The notes under the pieces: model-generated
The model's input: only the letters and a program-made list of their open reading frames with translations
What the model was told of the DNA's origin: nothing
Databases searched by the model: none
Source: Paramecium octaurelia
Lineage: Eukaryota; Ciliophora; Oligohymenophorea; Peniculida; Parameciidae
Length of the DNA: 64,000 nucleotides
Assembly (NCBI GenBank): GCA_905182995.1
Contig: CAJJDP010000004.1
Coordinates: 758,764 to 822,763 of the forward strand
Direction of reading: 5' to 3'
Translations under genes and position numbers: made by a program
Shown: positions 38,823 to 54,757 of the stretch, piece after piece
How the letters are laid out: every line of letters starts with the position of its first letter
How positions within the stretch are numbered: the first letter of the stretch is position 1

Positions 38823-41800
38823 ATGGACTAAATAGTTTTTATTAATATATAAATGAAATAAGCCTTATTAAAATTAAGAGACAATAAATTACTTGAGGCA
38901 TTCTCTTACTTTGAATAACATAAGCCCTTTGAAGAAGCAGCTTAAATACTTATAAAATACTCCCTCACTTAAGAGTCAAATATTAAGGAATTGATATATA
39001 GATGGATTCTTCGTAATACAAATTCGCCAAATATCAAATTAGATGTATATAACTTATTAGGTAATTCTTCTTTAACACTAAGGTTGTACTTTGACGAACA
39101 AAGATCAATAAATAGAGATCTTAAACGAAGCTCTAAAATTGACTGTTGCACATGAGTTAAATCCCTCTACAACCCTAATCAATTTAACTTGCATCTATTC
39201 TAAACTCAAACAGCACGAAAAAGCATTACAAATTGCATTACAATCAATTGAGTGTTCAGTTGGTAAACAATTGGTAATTGCATATCATAATGCAGCTATC
39301 GAATACAAAGCATTATAATAGAATGAACAAAGCAAAAGATTCCATGACAGAGCATACGAATAGAGCGTTGAACTATTTGGACAATAGGACCCCCTTACTT
39401 AAAAGTTGATTAAATATGTAGAAAAATTACCTCCAAAATAAATACCTGTTCAAAATAAATTTAGATTAAGAAGTGCCTCAAGACATGGAGAGGAGACAAA
39501 ATCCTTTTACTACAGAAGACCAATATCGAGGATTGATTCATTCACACAGTCATTAAATTAGTCTATCAATCAATCAGATGATTGCAATTATAAATCCAAT
39601 AGTTAAATCAAAGTAAAGAGACAAAAAGCTTTGAATGAATCGTTTTTGACATCAAGTAACGGCTTTAATGAAGAAGAGGAATATGTGATTTCAAAGTAAT
39701 TGCAAAATGAAATTGAGACTTAAAGTAAAATCAGATAAAGATTTTTGTAATCTATCCATCAATAAAACATCTAACTACTAGAGAGAAAACTTTAAAAAAG
39801 AAACAGTTATCATATCAATTTCTCTTAAGAATCTATTGTAAATGTTGAATGTTAGGATTAAAGATCTTAAGATTTTATTCATTTTGAAAATTAATAGCCA
39901 GATGGACAATTTGATTCTATGATACCTATAAATTAATAAGAAGATCTAACTTATGATGATCAAGAATTAATTATCAACTAGATTAGGGGGTTTGAATCAC
40001 AAAAGGAAATTACAGCTGCATCCTTTGCTAATTAAGAAACATTTGAAAATACGTTTGAACAAAAGAATAAATAGGGAAAAGCCATTTGTAAGATACAAAA
40101 GTGGTATCGTAAAAAATAAAGGATTCACTCTCTTAAGAGTAATTAAGTCAACCCACAAATTCAATTATAAGCAGCCCTCAAAATATAAAGATCTTATAGA
40201 AGGATGGTCTAATAGAGATTGATGCAACTGAGGAAAAATAATAAAAAGTATGTAAAATACTTAACAATATCTAAATTGTCAATAGAAAACGAATTAGAAT
40301 ATTGTTTAATAATTGCTAAGAAATTCTAGAATGTGATCTTGTATGTGATTAATGAGATGAAGAATAAGCGATAGAGGAAAAGAGCAAAAGTATATAAGTA
40401 AAGCTTTGAATTAGAATTGTTACATTCTAAGTATCGTTAATTTGATGAATTTTGTTAAACAATCAATATGTCAGCTAGAATGAATTTAATTGCTTATAGA
40501 TAGGCTCGAGCAATCAATTACAAAGAAATTAGCACCTTATTTTACGTACACAATAATTAACTGAATTTATATGGGGTCACAGATACTTTATCCAATGAAT
40601 TGATGGAGTCTGATATTGATGAAAAAACTTCAATCTCATCTCGAAGATCACCAATTAAATTAACAAAATTAATGAAACTACAGTCTTTATTGAGGGGGTA
40701 TTTGGCAAGAAAAAAGTAAGAGTTAATTAAAAATCAGAAATACAAGCATAAGAGATTTATTGAAAAGATATAAGGAGGCTATTTCATCTTAATTTTTAAA
40801 GAGGAAAATGTGATTTAATTCTACAATCTTTAACAAAAGCATTTATGTGAAAATGAGATGATAATTCCTGATTCAGTCATTAAATTTTTTGGTCCGATCA
40901 ACAGATAAAATTGTAGTGAGATATTTTATGCAACTAATAATAAGATATTATTTACAGATGATGCTCAATTTATTATTGATAAAGATATTAAATCAAAGGA
41001 GAAGATTGATTAAACTGCATTAGAGAGAGCCGCCAAGAAAATTTAAAGAGTGTTGAGATCTAAGATAAAATTCTTTGATTCCTCAATACTAAAGTATAAA
41101 GCAATAACATTAAAAGCAAAATAATGCTAATTATTATTTAAAATAAGAAAATCTATTTTGTTTGAATAAAAATATCATATTATCTTAACTGCCTCTGGAT
41201 AGATTTATTAAGAACATTAAGAATTGCTTATTGAAGGAGGAATCATATAAAAAAAGTATTCCAATTTTAAAATTGCTTAATGTTGTCAGAGATTATTTTA
41301 GGACATATCTATTTCAGATTTCACTCAGGTGACCAAAATAATTTTGGATGAAATTGATTTTGAGTGGAAAAACGAAAAACTTCATTTAAAATGTCATAGT
41401 TTAGAAGAAGTTTATGGATTTCTTATGGAGAGGTAATCAATATACTTAACTATATAGAAATTATTCTTCATTTAAGGAAAGTTTGAAAGATGCTGCAAAC
41501 AAAGAACCCACCTTCTTGGGCAGAAATTACTTAAGCAGAAAAATATATTGTTAGTAATATCTAAAGAACAGATTTGAAATTGAGGATAGACCAACAATAT
41601 TTTGTACAACGCCAGATCCTTCTGTTTATCAAATTACATACATAAAGAATCTTTATTTAGAGAGAGTAAAGAAAAAATATGAGTAAAAGAAAAAGGAGAA
41701 ACAAGTTGGAAACAATATCAATCATTATGTTAATAAATTCCCTTCAGTTTTTAATTATGAATGGATTCAAGATCCTGATGAACTATATTTGGAGATGCTT

Positions 41801-44260
41801 AACAAAAAGGCAAAGTTAGTATAGAGAGGTAACCCTGTATTTGATTATTAGCCTTTAGATTACTAAAGTTCCGAGCCTTAATACATCAGAAGTGTTTGAT
41901 AAGAAGAAGAAGAAGACAAGCATTGCTTGAATCGCAAAAGGTTGTGGTCAAACAATATTACTTTGATGAGATTAGGAAACCTCAAGCCTACACAACAATT
42001 GAAATTATAAAAAGAAGAGGAGAAACTCCCATTCTTTTAAAGTCAATTCACATTGATTCAGTACTTTACGAATGGATACTAGTACTGCCTTATCATGATA
42101 TTGTGGTGACAGCATACTCTATACCAAGGTAATTTTATCAAATAAAATATAACGAATATACTAATCACTATATGGATATAATTTTATCAGAATCAGTTGA
42201 GAAAATTCAATAGTATTTTAGTTATCCAATAGAAAAATTTCATCCATCAGAGAAAGTTGAATTTATTACAGAATTGAGGGAACAATTTAGTAAGAAAGTT
42301 ATAAGGATTGTAAGATTGAAATTATTCCTTAAAAAAATCAAAGATACTCCAGTGACTAAGAAATTCTTAATTAGGACATTTGTGAATGAGTTTTATGTTT
42401 AAATAAATTACTTTTACAATAAGGTTGACTAAAAGATTATTATATTGCTTTAGAAAGAGAAACGCAAAAGAAAGTATCTCCTAGATTTGCATTACTTAGA
42501 TTGCTTCTTTGGAAATTATCATGGATTAAAATACCTGGATAAGGAGATGTTTATAAAACTCTTAACTTTAAATGAACCTAAAAGTTATCATAAGTATAGA
42601 ATATTATTAATGCCAATGATCAACGTTCTCCATCTTTACATTATGATAAATGCAGAATTAGACTTACAATATTAATATAAAGATTTTGAGATACCTTTGA
42701 CAGAAGAGATCAATGAGAAATTTTATACATCTTCCTAAGGATTTTACATGATTACAAATGAATCATAATCTAGGCTTTTACCAACGATCATATCATTGTA
42801 AGCAAGATGGCGATTATGTCAACAATAAAAAAAATATTAATTGATGCTATTTAGATGTACGAGAATGAAGATAAAAATGATGAATAAGAAAGGCAAGGAA
42901 GTTTAGAAAACATTCTTGAAGAGAAGAGACATCAGTGATGATAAGGAGAGTAATATCATGTACATTTGTAGTATTTATCAATCTAAAGATCATCAAGTAG
43001 TAAGAGTCAGAGTGGAACTGAGAGCTTACAAAAGCAAGTAAGAATAAGAATTATTTAATTGTTTTACAATAGAGCCATACTCAATTCTATTAAATGAATA
43101 ATTAGCTCAATATGTTTTGAAGAATATCTACATAGAAAACAATATTTTACTTTTGAGGTAGAATTATACTTAAAAAATTGAAATTCCATAAGAGTCTTAA
43201 TAAAAATAATTGAAATTGATTACTAAAAAACCATCATCTCCCAAACTCATCTACCACCAGAAAAGGTAATATTCTTAAGGCAAGCAATTCATATATGATG
43301 CAATTCACACTGGAGAAATGCCTCAACAATAGAAGATTTCCTAAGAATCTAGAAATATGATAAAAATTGATATTGATTTGAAGGAGTTAAAATCCTAATA
43401 TCCAGGAGTTAATTATAAACAAACTAATATCTTATCTTAACTATCAGAATAGCTAATCACAGGATTTAAAGTTGACAAACAGACAATTATTTCAAAACCA
43501 CTATAGAAGAGAGGAATTAAAATATAAGGAAATTGTCATAATGAAGAAAAAGGAAAGGAATTGAATATTTCTGAAAATGTCAAACAATTAAATACACTTT
43601 TATTAAGATTCACTTAATTTTATAATAATCTAAGATATATGATTGTGATTTCATTACTTGACATACCTATTGAGGGTTATGAGAAATTGGATTCTGTGTA
43701 TGAACCCTATCATTCATATATCAATATTACTGCCTAAAATTAACTAAATAATAATAGAATAATTTGGTAGATGAATTTACAATAGGCTAATAAAATAACA
43801 AATTAATAAGATATAAAGGAGATTGCCTCAACGATCAAACTTAATATATTAGTATTGGAAGATAAATTTGTCTATGTGGCTGATTTTGAGATTATTGAAT
43901 TTGATAATGTACTGATGATTAAGAGGAATACCATGAATGTTATTTAAAAAATGTTGAAGAATAAGAAATTCAATAAATTAAGAAAAGAATTTGAAGTGGA
44001 GGTTCGATAATTGAAGGAGAGTGATAATCAATTCTGGAATAACATGTATTTAATATTTATGAATTAGAATTTATTATGGTATTAATCAATTTCAGTCCAA
44101 TGATTACTTCATCTGCATTGGAATCGAGAGACGTCAATATTTGTTGTTGGCTTGGAACATCAAAGACTATCAGCGCTATACTTTGACCATGTATAAGAAG
44201 AAAGGATTTCATGAGCAATTGGAATAGATAAGGTTTATTAATCAAAATTTGGAATTGTGA
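38823..44260 (+). CDS. 1781-residue TPR and IQ-motif protein of unknown function
   Basis: ATG 38823, TGA 44258-44260; introns 39061-39082, 41433-41457, 41829-41851 and 44046-44067, each needed to keep frame. Residues 1-200 resemble TPR helices (KLLEAFSYFEQHKPFEEAAQ, QIEILNEALKLTVAHELNP, LINLTCIYSKLKQHEKALQI). Later come scattered IQ-like helices: AICKIQKWYRKKQRI, AALKIQRSYRRM, KLQSLLRGYLARKK, AKKIQRVLRSKI, SLQARWRLCQQ. The remaining segments are beta-rich and unfamiliar. The layout suggests a calmodulin-binding scaffold, perhaps cytoskeletal; that is inference. The stop is only 6 bp from the next ATG. Confidence 0.78.
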
Positions 44261-44266
44261 TTTAAT

Positions 44267-44899
44267 ATGGAATAAAATTATATTAAACTTGTTATAGTTG
44301 GTGAAAGCGGAGTTGGAAAAACACAAATTCTGAATTCTTATTGTTTTGGATTGGCCCCTCAAGCAGCCTCTGATTTCACAATAGGATGTGATTATGTACT
44401 GAAGAGAGTTCTTTTGAATGGTAAATTCTTAAAATTGTAAATCTGGGATGTATCTGGGGCTGAAAGAGAATCTCCTTTAATGAAAATATATTTGAAAGGT
44501 GCATTGGGGATTGTGTTTGTATTTGATGCAACAAATGAAATGAGCAGACAATAATTAGTAAAATGGTAGAATATAGTTTATTAATATGTTGATGAATATA
44601 ATGGAAGACACATTCCATTCTTGATTGTCTAGAATAAAATGGATTTGGTGCAACAATATGAGGATTAAAATTAACAGTAATTTCTATAGTAATTTTGTTA
44701 AACTTTTGGTTTCTTTGATGGAGTACAATGTTCAGCATTTGATAATCAAGGATTGAAGAATGTATTTGAAACAATAGTTGATGAAATCATTAGAAGAGAT
44801 CTGGTGGAATTGTAATAGAAAAAAAATGAAAGTAAAATAAGTAAACTGTAAATAGAAGACAAAGGATTGAAACTAAAATAGAAATCGAGATGTTCATGA
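44267..44899 (+). CDS. Rab-like small GTPase
   Basis: 210 residues, single exon, ATG 44267, TGA 44897-44899. G1 is GESGVGKT, the switch I region reads FTIGCDY, G3 is WDVSGAE (canonical WDTAGQE, so the catalytic Gln is Ala-Glu shifted), G4 is QNKMD and G5 is CSAF. The chain ends KSRCS, a single cysteine near the C-terminus that could be prenylated, though it is not a classical double-cysteine Rab end. Vesicle traffic is the family role. The change at the Gln position is typical of some divergent Rabs with slow hydrolysis. Confidence 0.88.
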
Positions 44900-44941
44900 A
44901 TTATATATGGATATATTGTCAAATTAATATTATTTATTAGA

Positions 44942-45742
44942 TCAATTACTTTCGAAAAACACAAAATGCATTTAATCTATAAATTTGTTTAAACCAATAT
45001 TTGCTTATTCCTATTAGTCTACTTAAAGTATTTCTTTATCAATTAATTGCTCATTCGTATGGGCTTTAATACCAGCTCGATTAGAAACTATTTCCTTTCT
45101 TTCAAAAGAAAAATGTAAATTATTCAGTGAAACGAACAATATCAAATTTGATTATTATTCATTTATCCTTCTTCATTAAGCTAGTACTGTAAGACTTTCA
45201 TATATTCCATTTTCGATTAAACAACTATTCAATTATTAACTCACACTATTTCTCTATACACAGCTATTTTTTAAATTTCTTTTCTTCAAATTCTCAGATT
45301 AAAATTCAAGTTAATTATCTTTCAATTAGTAGAGTAACTTATCGTAACCCTATATTGATATCTATTTGTTTTAAATGCTTATTATCAGACGTATTATTAC
45401 CTTCATATCTAAACCTTTTTTAATTCCAATTTACAATTTTTCATTCTTTTACCTTTGTAATGATACAATTAAATTCTTCTAATTGTAATAGATACACAAC
45501 ATATTCTTGGTTGTTTTTACATTCTGCTTCATTAATTTAATCTTCAATCCATAGATTCCATTTTTATAATAAAAACTATGAATTTGATAAATATGATTCT
45601 ATTTTTATCTATAATTATTGTTATAATAAATATTCTAAAGCTTCAACCCCTTCTAGCACTTAGAATTACTTAACTTCTTGATGACATTTTGATAGCCAAA
45701 AAATTTAAAGACTTTGTAGAATTGTTTGTAATTTTTATACAT
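44942..45742 (-). CDS. Hypothetical protein, multi-intron, model incomplete
   Basis: Stop TGA 44944-44942; a likely start is ATG 45742-45740 (MYKNYKQFYKVFKFFGYQN). The last ~75 residues are firmly coding: FVSLNNLHFSFERKEIVSN, RAGIKAHTNEQLIDKEI, LQVDQQEQANIGLNKFID. Middle stretches (GVEALEYLLQQQLQIKIESY, LWIEDQINEAECKNNQEYV) lie in other frames, so several small introns must exist that I could not all place. I cannot assign a family. Confidence 0.5.
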
Positions 45743-47090
45743 TTTAGCTCTTAGTTATATGAACCAGATAAGTTATCTGTATCTAGGAATGGCTAAAAAA
45801 CATAAAGGATTCGTAGAATTTATAATATGATTGCGAAAACTAAATGAATCCAAATTTGAAAATAAACAAATTATCCAATTTGATCAAATAATTTTACCTA
45901 CTATTTTAACTCATGGCATCTAATTTAGTAAGTAATATATCAATAACAACCAGATTTATAAATAGAAATATATAAAAGTTATTTACTTTGATAATATAGT
46001 CTGAGATAAAATATCAAATATCAAAATAAAATGTAATAATCCCGCCAATATTATATCGTTATAAAAATCATGTTTTAATTCTAATCCAATGTTTACTATT
46101 TACATCTGTAAAGATGACTATAATAGTGATGTTTTAAAGGTAAGTTAAATTTAGCTAAATTTTGTCATTAGATTTCAGTTCTAATTACTAAAGAAACTCT
46201 AAAAATAAAATAATTTCAGTCTATTGGAATATTTAATTATATCAAAAATGGACCATTTAGTATTAAGTGTTTTCGTATAAAACATATTATTCTGTCAATT
46301 AACTCTTATTATTATTAATAGAAAATAAATTTCTATTTCGCTAACATTTATTTTTGAAAACTTAATCAAATTTCCTTTAATATCACCACATTTGATTTCT
46401 ATTATAAGAACATAAATCTTGAAAGTTAAAGTTCCAAACTGGAATTTGACTCATTTTTATCTATTAGTGCACATAAAATAAGCTCATTTACTTAATCAAA
46501 AACTATTAATTAAGTATAATTCGATATCAAATTATTTAATTAATGAAATTTACGGAATTTGACAAAAATAAAAATTTCATATAATGATTTAACTCTTGTC
46601 TCTTTAAAATACAATTACTATATCTCTCAATTAAGCTACTTATATTAGGTTTCATAATACCCTGTAAACGTAAGAATATCAAAAAGTATAATAATTGTTT
46701 TTGTGGTTTGATGATGAGTCTAAATAATAATATAAAATTTAATTGTGACTTAATTCATCATGAGTGTGTTTTCTCATTTAATTATAATGATGGATAGCAA
46801 TTATTAGTTAAAATGAATAAATTATTCTATATTATATATTTTTAGAATAAGGATATTCAAAAATCTTAAAATAGTAGTGAATTAATATTATTGTTGATTA
46901 TAAGTTAGATGAATAATAACAATTTAGGAAATTTATTTTAAATATACGCTGGCCTTCATAGTGCAAAATAAAGTTTTGAAGATCAAATTACATAATAGAT
47001 AATAAATTTTATCATTTGATAGTGTAAGGAATTATTGTATTTATTAATCAAAAGTAATTTAAATATGTATTATTATTAATAACATATATT
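45743..47090. other. Gene-poor AT-rich stretch
   Basis: 1.35 kb. Both strands show open patches between 46090 and 46560 (plus: ISVLITKETLKIKQFQSIG; minus: IKGNLIKFSKINVSEI) but neither gives a gene with a start, introns and stop that I can defend. Confidence 0.45.
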
Positions 47091-47408
47091 ATGATAAATG
47101 ATTTAGATATTAACTTGTGTCCCCTTTCTCCTTTAGAATTCCAGACCAATCAACAACAGCTGATTTCTGAGTAATTCTTGGACGAAAATTGTTCAAAAAA
47201 ATGTAGAGTTAGTTCCCAATGCTTACTTTTTAAAAAGTACTATTTTTAGAATCATTATAGAAAAATTCGTCATAAGAAGTCTAGACCATCCATTCTTCGC
47301 ATCGAAGAGGTCGTTAGAAATGTGAAGATATACAATAATTGCTCCAGCCAATAGAATCTTGAGAATCTAGAAATTATCTAAAACAAACCCCTTGTAAAAT
47401 CTGGTTGA
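47091..47408 (+). CDS. Small hypothetical protein, 105 residues
   Basis: ATG 47091, TGA 47406-47408. The product opens MINDLDINLCPLSPLEFQ, has a cysteine/lysine stretch (ENCSKKCRVSSQC) and a basic segment (HYRKIRHKKSRPSILRIEE), with base composition clearly less AT-rich than its surroundings. A 19-nt intron at 47390-47408 would give a slightly different last five residues. No family recognised. Confidence 0.5.
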
Positions 47409-48032
47409 CTAGGTTTTGCTTACTTGATCTATATTATTACATACTTAATATAGTCTGATATATATAAGATTCTAATCTTATTCAAAAATGTTCTAGTTAG
47501 AAATCCAAAAATGATGGATTAGATTTTTTTAAGTTAATTTAAAAGAATGTACCTGTCTTCCACTTTGATCTCTGACAAAATTTACCTAACAAGAGAACAA
47601 AAACAATATGTGAAGATTAAAAATTATCTTAAAAGTTGACCAATATAAAACAATTATATACCTGGTGACTATGCTTTCAAAATTATATAGAAGGCTTAAT
47701 TTAATGACGTTCTTCTAGGGTAGTTAAAGTGATTCTGATATCTTAAATCCTTAAGACTTCAATCGCTTATATAATATAAATGCACCAATATTAAATGAAG
47801 TGAGAATTAACTAATTTATTTTTGCAAATATCTTGGAAAATTATTATATTTTATGAATAATATGATTTGGATTCATTATTTATTATTAAAAGAACTTTAA
47901 ATAATAAATATTAATTTCCTAACGGAATAATTAGATTATGTATATATAAAGGGTGAATATTAAATTCTACTGGATTTTGTAAAAGGTTGACTTTTAAATA
48001 GCAATTTGTATTATATAGCATATTTATATATT
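47409..48032. other. Intergenic; start of the duplicated block
   Basis: 624 bp, AT-rich, no gene seen. From 47947 on it belongs to the exact repeat. Confidence 0.5.
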
Positions 48033-49139
<1,107 letters not shown>

Positions 49140-49214
49140 TTTAATATAATTATTTGAACAGATTATTAAAATAAGATATATATATATCCATAAATAATAA
49201 TAAAATTCATAACA

Positions 49215-49270
49215 ATGGGTGGAGCTAAAGTTGATTCCAAAGATCCAGTAAGAGGTATCATCTCAGGTAA
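49215..49270 (+). other. Cut first exon of citrate carrier at contig end
   Basis: ATG GGT GGA and the next 16 codons, then GTAA, identical to 50540-50595, ending at the N. It is the end of a contig rather than a real partial gene. Confidence 0.85.
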
Positions 49271-49271
49271 N
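49271..49271. other. Single ambiguous base N, likely assembly join
   Basis: The only N in the window sits exactly between the two identical copies. Confidence 0.9.
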
Positions 49272-50595
<1,324 letters not shown>

Positions 50596-51525
50596 ACTCC
50601 AATCTCACTCATTTTTATTTTAGGTGGTATCACAGGTGGAATCGAAATATGCATCACATATCCCACTGAGTATATTAAAACCATGATGCAACTCTATAAG
50701 GAATACTCATAGAAGGGTGTCAAATATTGCATTGGTGAAACTTATAGGAATTTTGGAATCCCAGGATTTTATAGAGGCTTGACTCCTTTGGTCACATTTT
50801 CCATTCCTAAAGTCGCTTGCAGATTCGGTGCAAATGAATGGCTCAAGAACAACGTATTCACTGATAGAAAGAGCAGACTCCAAACATTCTTTGCAGGATT
50901 GGGAGCTGGTGTGTTTGAAGCCATTGTTGTAGTCACCCCCACTGAGACTTTGAAGGTAATAAAAAGATATAGAAATTAGGTCAAATTGATCCATGACAAA
51001 TTATCCAGCACTCCTAAGTACAGAGGAATGATTCATGGAATTGGATCAATCGTCAATGAAATGGGTTTGTCAGGTATTTACAAGGGATTGATTCCAACTA
51101 TTTTAAAACAAGGCAGCAATTAGGGTATCAGATTCGTTGTGTTCGAGGATACTAAGAAATTGATATAGGTATGTTCTAAATTCACATTTATAGAAAAACT
51201 TCACATTTTTACCAGAACCTGTTGTCCTCCTATTTTCAGGAGGTATTGCAGGTGCAGCATCAGTGATGTGCAATACTCCCGTTGACGTTATTAAGACTTA
51301 AATGTAGGGCCTTAAAGCCCATTAATACAATGGTGTTTTGGATTGTTGCAAATAAACATATCAACATGAAGGAATCAGAGGGTTCTACAAAGGTAGATCA
51401 AATATTTCTAAGTTTTAGGAACTGTACCAAGATTGGGAAGAGTTGTTATGGATGTTGCCATTACATTTACACTCTATGATTACATTGGAAGAGCTCTTAA
51501 TTTAGTTTGGCCACCAAAACATTGA

Positions 51526-52608
51526 TAGTTCATATATTTTTATTCAAAAAGTAATATAAATCCATAGATTACCAAATGAAAGACTAAAGTATCTCAAATA
51601 TATATTGAAAATTCAAGATAAAGCATTTTTCAATATCTAAAGGTTAATCAATGACAGTTGAATTTAATTATAGAATAATTCTAATATATTTTTTTGATAT
51701 TAGAATTTGATCATCTATTTATAAATATATAAGTATTTCTTAATCATTCATGATTAGTTAAATAAAATTTGAATATTTTGCTAATCTTTTTTACTCTATC
51801 ACATAAGTTAATAAAAGGAGAAGTGCCATAAGAAATATTATTTTTATATAAACAATATCTTTATCTTGTTTCATAAGCTGTTTATTATTGAATAGCAAAA
51901 TTATGTTCTTTCAAACAATATTAATATATATTCGATAATGTTTTAAAGAACTTTTGATTTTTATGAGGAGTTTGAATTGTTGAAAAAGATTTAGAATCTG
52001 ATAGAATTATAAGCTTGATGTAAAAGTTAATTAAAATTAAATCTTAATACATTGAAAATTTTGTAAGTTATTTCCAATTATAGAGAAGTGACTTTAATAA
52101 TTTTTTAATAGTTTAATTATTAACTAAGTTTTATTGATAAAGAATTGGAATTTAATTTTTATTAATAATAAGTTTCTAGTTGTTATTAACTAGCTCAAAA
52201 ACAATCAATAATATTAGTGAATTCTATGGATAAACAATAAACAAAATAATAAGTACTACTTTTTTATTAACAGTTATGCGATCAATAATTTTTCAAATAC
52301 TAGATTTTAGATTCTTAATTCCACTATTAATTATAAATTTAACTAAGTGCTATAATTTATCATTTATGTTAGTAACACAAAAAGAAGTTAAAAATCTTGG
52401 AAAATTAATAATTTTACAAAATCTTGAAACTTTAAAAATGATAGATAAAATTATTCTGAAGAATTGATACTCAGTGTTTTCTCTATCATAATTTAATAAG
52501 GTTCTAGAAATATATTTAAATGCAATATTGATTTTTATATAATACAATCTCAACTAATTTTGTAATGAATAATGTATAAGTATTCATAAAACAATATAAA
52601 ATTATTAA
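51526..52608. other. AT-rich intergenic region, 1.1 kb
   Basis: No credible gene. A 63-codon plus-strand ORF at 52276-52467 is hydrophobic and low in complexity and is probably chance. Confidence 0.5.
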
Positions 52609-54757
52609 ATGGATATCAAAAGTAAAGGAAGTCAAAAAAGCAGGAAAGAACTTGGAGGTATAAACCAAATGAGTATTTAGACGAATTAAGTTTGAAAGGG
52701 GTTTCCCTATTTAAATTAGATGTCAATTATGACTATTTGAAATAATTTTTGGAAGGAGTTTAGGGAGATCTCGAAAACCACGCTGTTGAGATTGAAGCAA
52801 TTAAGAAGTTAGTGGGACCTAGTGAAATTTTACTATTAGTGATAAAAATGTGTATTTTAGATTCAAGAATAGTTTCAATTATTAAGTGAATCATTATTGT
52901 TTACAGATAAGGATATTGAAAAGGATTTATCGAGTTCTTTGCATACCTATATAACTTAGATTTAGGGAAAGTAGAAATTTGGTAAAGGGGCTTTGGAGAA
53001 GATAATCACTGAATTAAGAAGCAAACTATTTTCGGTGGTTTAGATGATTCAACACTTGCACAGAGAAAAAATTGTATAAGATGAATCTATTATTAGAGGT
53101 AAGATTAACGTATAACGAAATTGGAAAATGATATGCTTACTAAATATGATACTAAAGATTGTAAAGAAAAAATGAGAAAGCAAAAGAACTAATTGGAATA
53201 GTAAATAGATGAACTACAAAAGAGTGGTAGAAATGAATTAGATACTGTTGAGAAAAAAATATCAAATGACATTTAAAAATTTGAGGAAGCTGTTAGGGAT
53301 GTAGAAAGGTTAGAAATAAATATTATTCTATAGAAAAACTCTTTGGAAAATACATGATTGTCAAGATCTATTGTCTAAGAGAACTAATGAGGAATTTGTT
53401 AATGAAGCAATTAGATCTAGTGAGGATAAACTTTTAAAAGAAGTAATAATGTTAAGTTTCAATATAGATTCAATAAACATAGAATAACGAATAATTAGTT
53501 AAATTATAGTAAGACCTTGCTTATGTAAGAAGTTAAATTAAAGGGTTAGATGATTTAGTAGGAGAGAAATAGTAAAAGTTGAAATTATAATTTAATGAAA
53601 TGAATGAATTGTAAATTTAGAATATATCAAAAGATTAAAATAGAAAATAAATCTGATTGACAAGTTAGTTGAATCAAATAAATAGCAAAGTGATAAAATT
53701 ATAGATTTGAATAGCAGATTAGCAACTGCCATAAACAAATTAGATGTCTCTAATTAGTTAGATTAACATAGACAGAAAATAAAATAATTGGAAGATTAAG
53801 TTTAAAAATTGAATGATGAAGCCAAAGAACGAGTCGAAGCATTAAAAGATATGAACCTTAATGCTGAAAATGTAGCATTTCTTCTATCTAAAATTGATCC
53901 TCATAAAATATGCTCTCTTGAAGGGGACATTAAAAAACTACAAGAAATGTCAATTAGAAACAACGTACATTGGGAAACACTTGATGCTGAATTTAAATCA
54001 AGATATGATAGTTTTTAATTCTTCTCTCAATTATATTAACAGCAATAGTAATAGTAGGTGTAAAATGTATCAGAAGAACAAAAATTTGTTACAAAAGATG
54101 AAATAAATAGAATGTTTGAATAATTCCATTAATAAGGAAATATTGAAGAAGATAAAATCAAAAAGATTCAAAAGGATTTGTAAGATATAGCTCACAAAGT
54201 TGAAAATGCGAATGAAATTGAAAGAAGAGTCACTAGAATTTTTAGAGATCTCGACATAAACAATCTAATTAAATAAGTCAAAGCTAAAGCCAATGAAGAT
54301 GATATGAAAAGAGAACTACATAATATAGAAACTAGATTAGGATAAGCTATGGAGACAATTAATTATTTGCGAAGAGAAATAGATTCATTATAAGGTATTC
54401 TAAATAAATAATATAAAGTCTAAATCAAGAAAACACCTATGAATATGTAGTAATCAGCTTCTCCACCAACAGATTAAATTATTGGAGTTGGAACCAAAAA
54501 GCTATATCCGATAAACTGTCTAAGTTGCAGCACAACCAATTAATAAAAAGTACAGATAATGTTTAAAATAGGTGAAAGGAACAGATGGAAAATATTATTA
54601 AGCTGATATAAAAAGATAAAGTATGGAACAATACTAATAGGATATTTAAGAGGATCCTTAGTAATTCCCTTAATCACGTTATTCTTCAAGACCATAATCT
54701 GCTGTTGGTAATAAATCTCATAATGGAACTAAGAGACCAATAAGTGCTAAGAAATGA
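52609..54757 (+). CDS. Coiled-coil protein with DUF4795-like region
   Basis: About 661 residues, ATG 52609, TGA 54755-54757, introns 52658-52680, 52839-52860, 53074-53096, 53309-53333, 53443-53467, 53611-53633 and 54550-54571; an eighth of 24 nt near 54397-54420 is optional. Long coiled coil runs from residue ~80 to 580 (HREKIRQDQRI, RKQKNQLEQQIDELQ, LEDQVQKLNDEAKERVEAL). Near residue 580 a CLSCSTTNQ motif follows, as in DUF4795 proteins such as QRICH2, which are linked to sperm flagella. The tail is Gln/Ser-rich with RPQSAVG and KRPISAKK. A ciliary structural role is plausible. Confidence 0.7.

Noticed and set aside
44057-44964. Three minus-strand ORFs
   Set aside because: They mirror the Rab-like GTPase and the end of the TPR/IQ gene, whose motifs are on the plus strand.
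52276-52467. 63-residue hydrophobic plus-strand ORF
   Set aside because: Low-complexity Ile/Leu-rich composition equals the AT-rich background, with an overlapping ORF on the other strand and no conserved motif.
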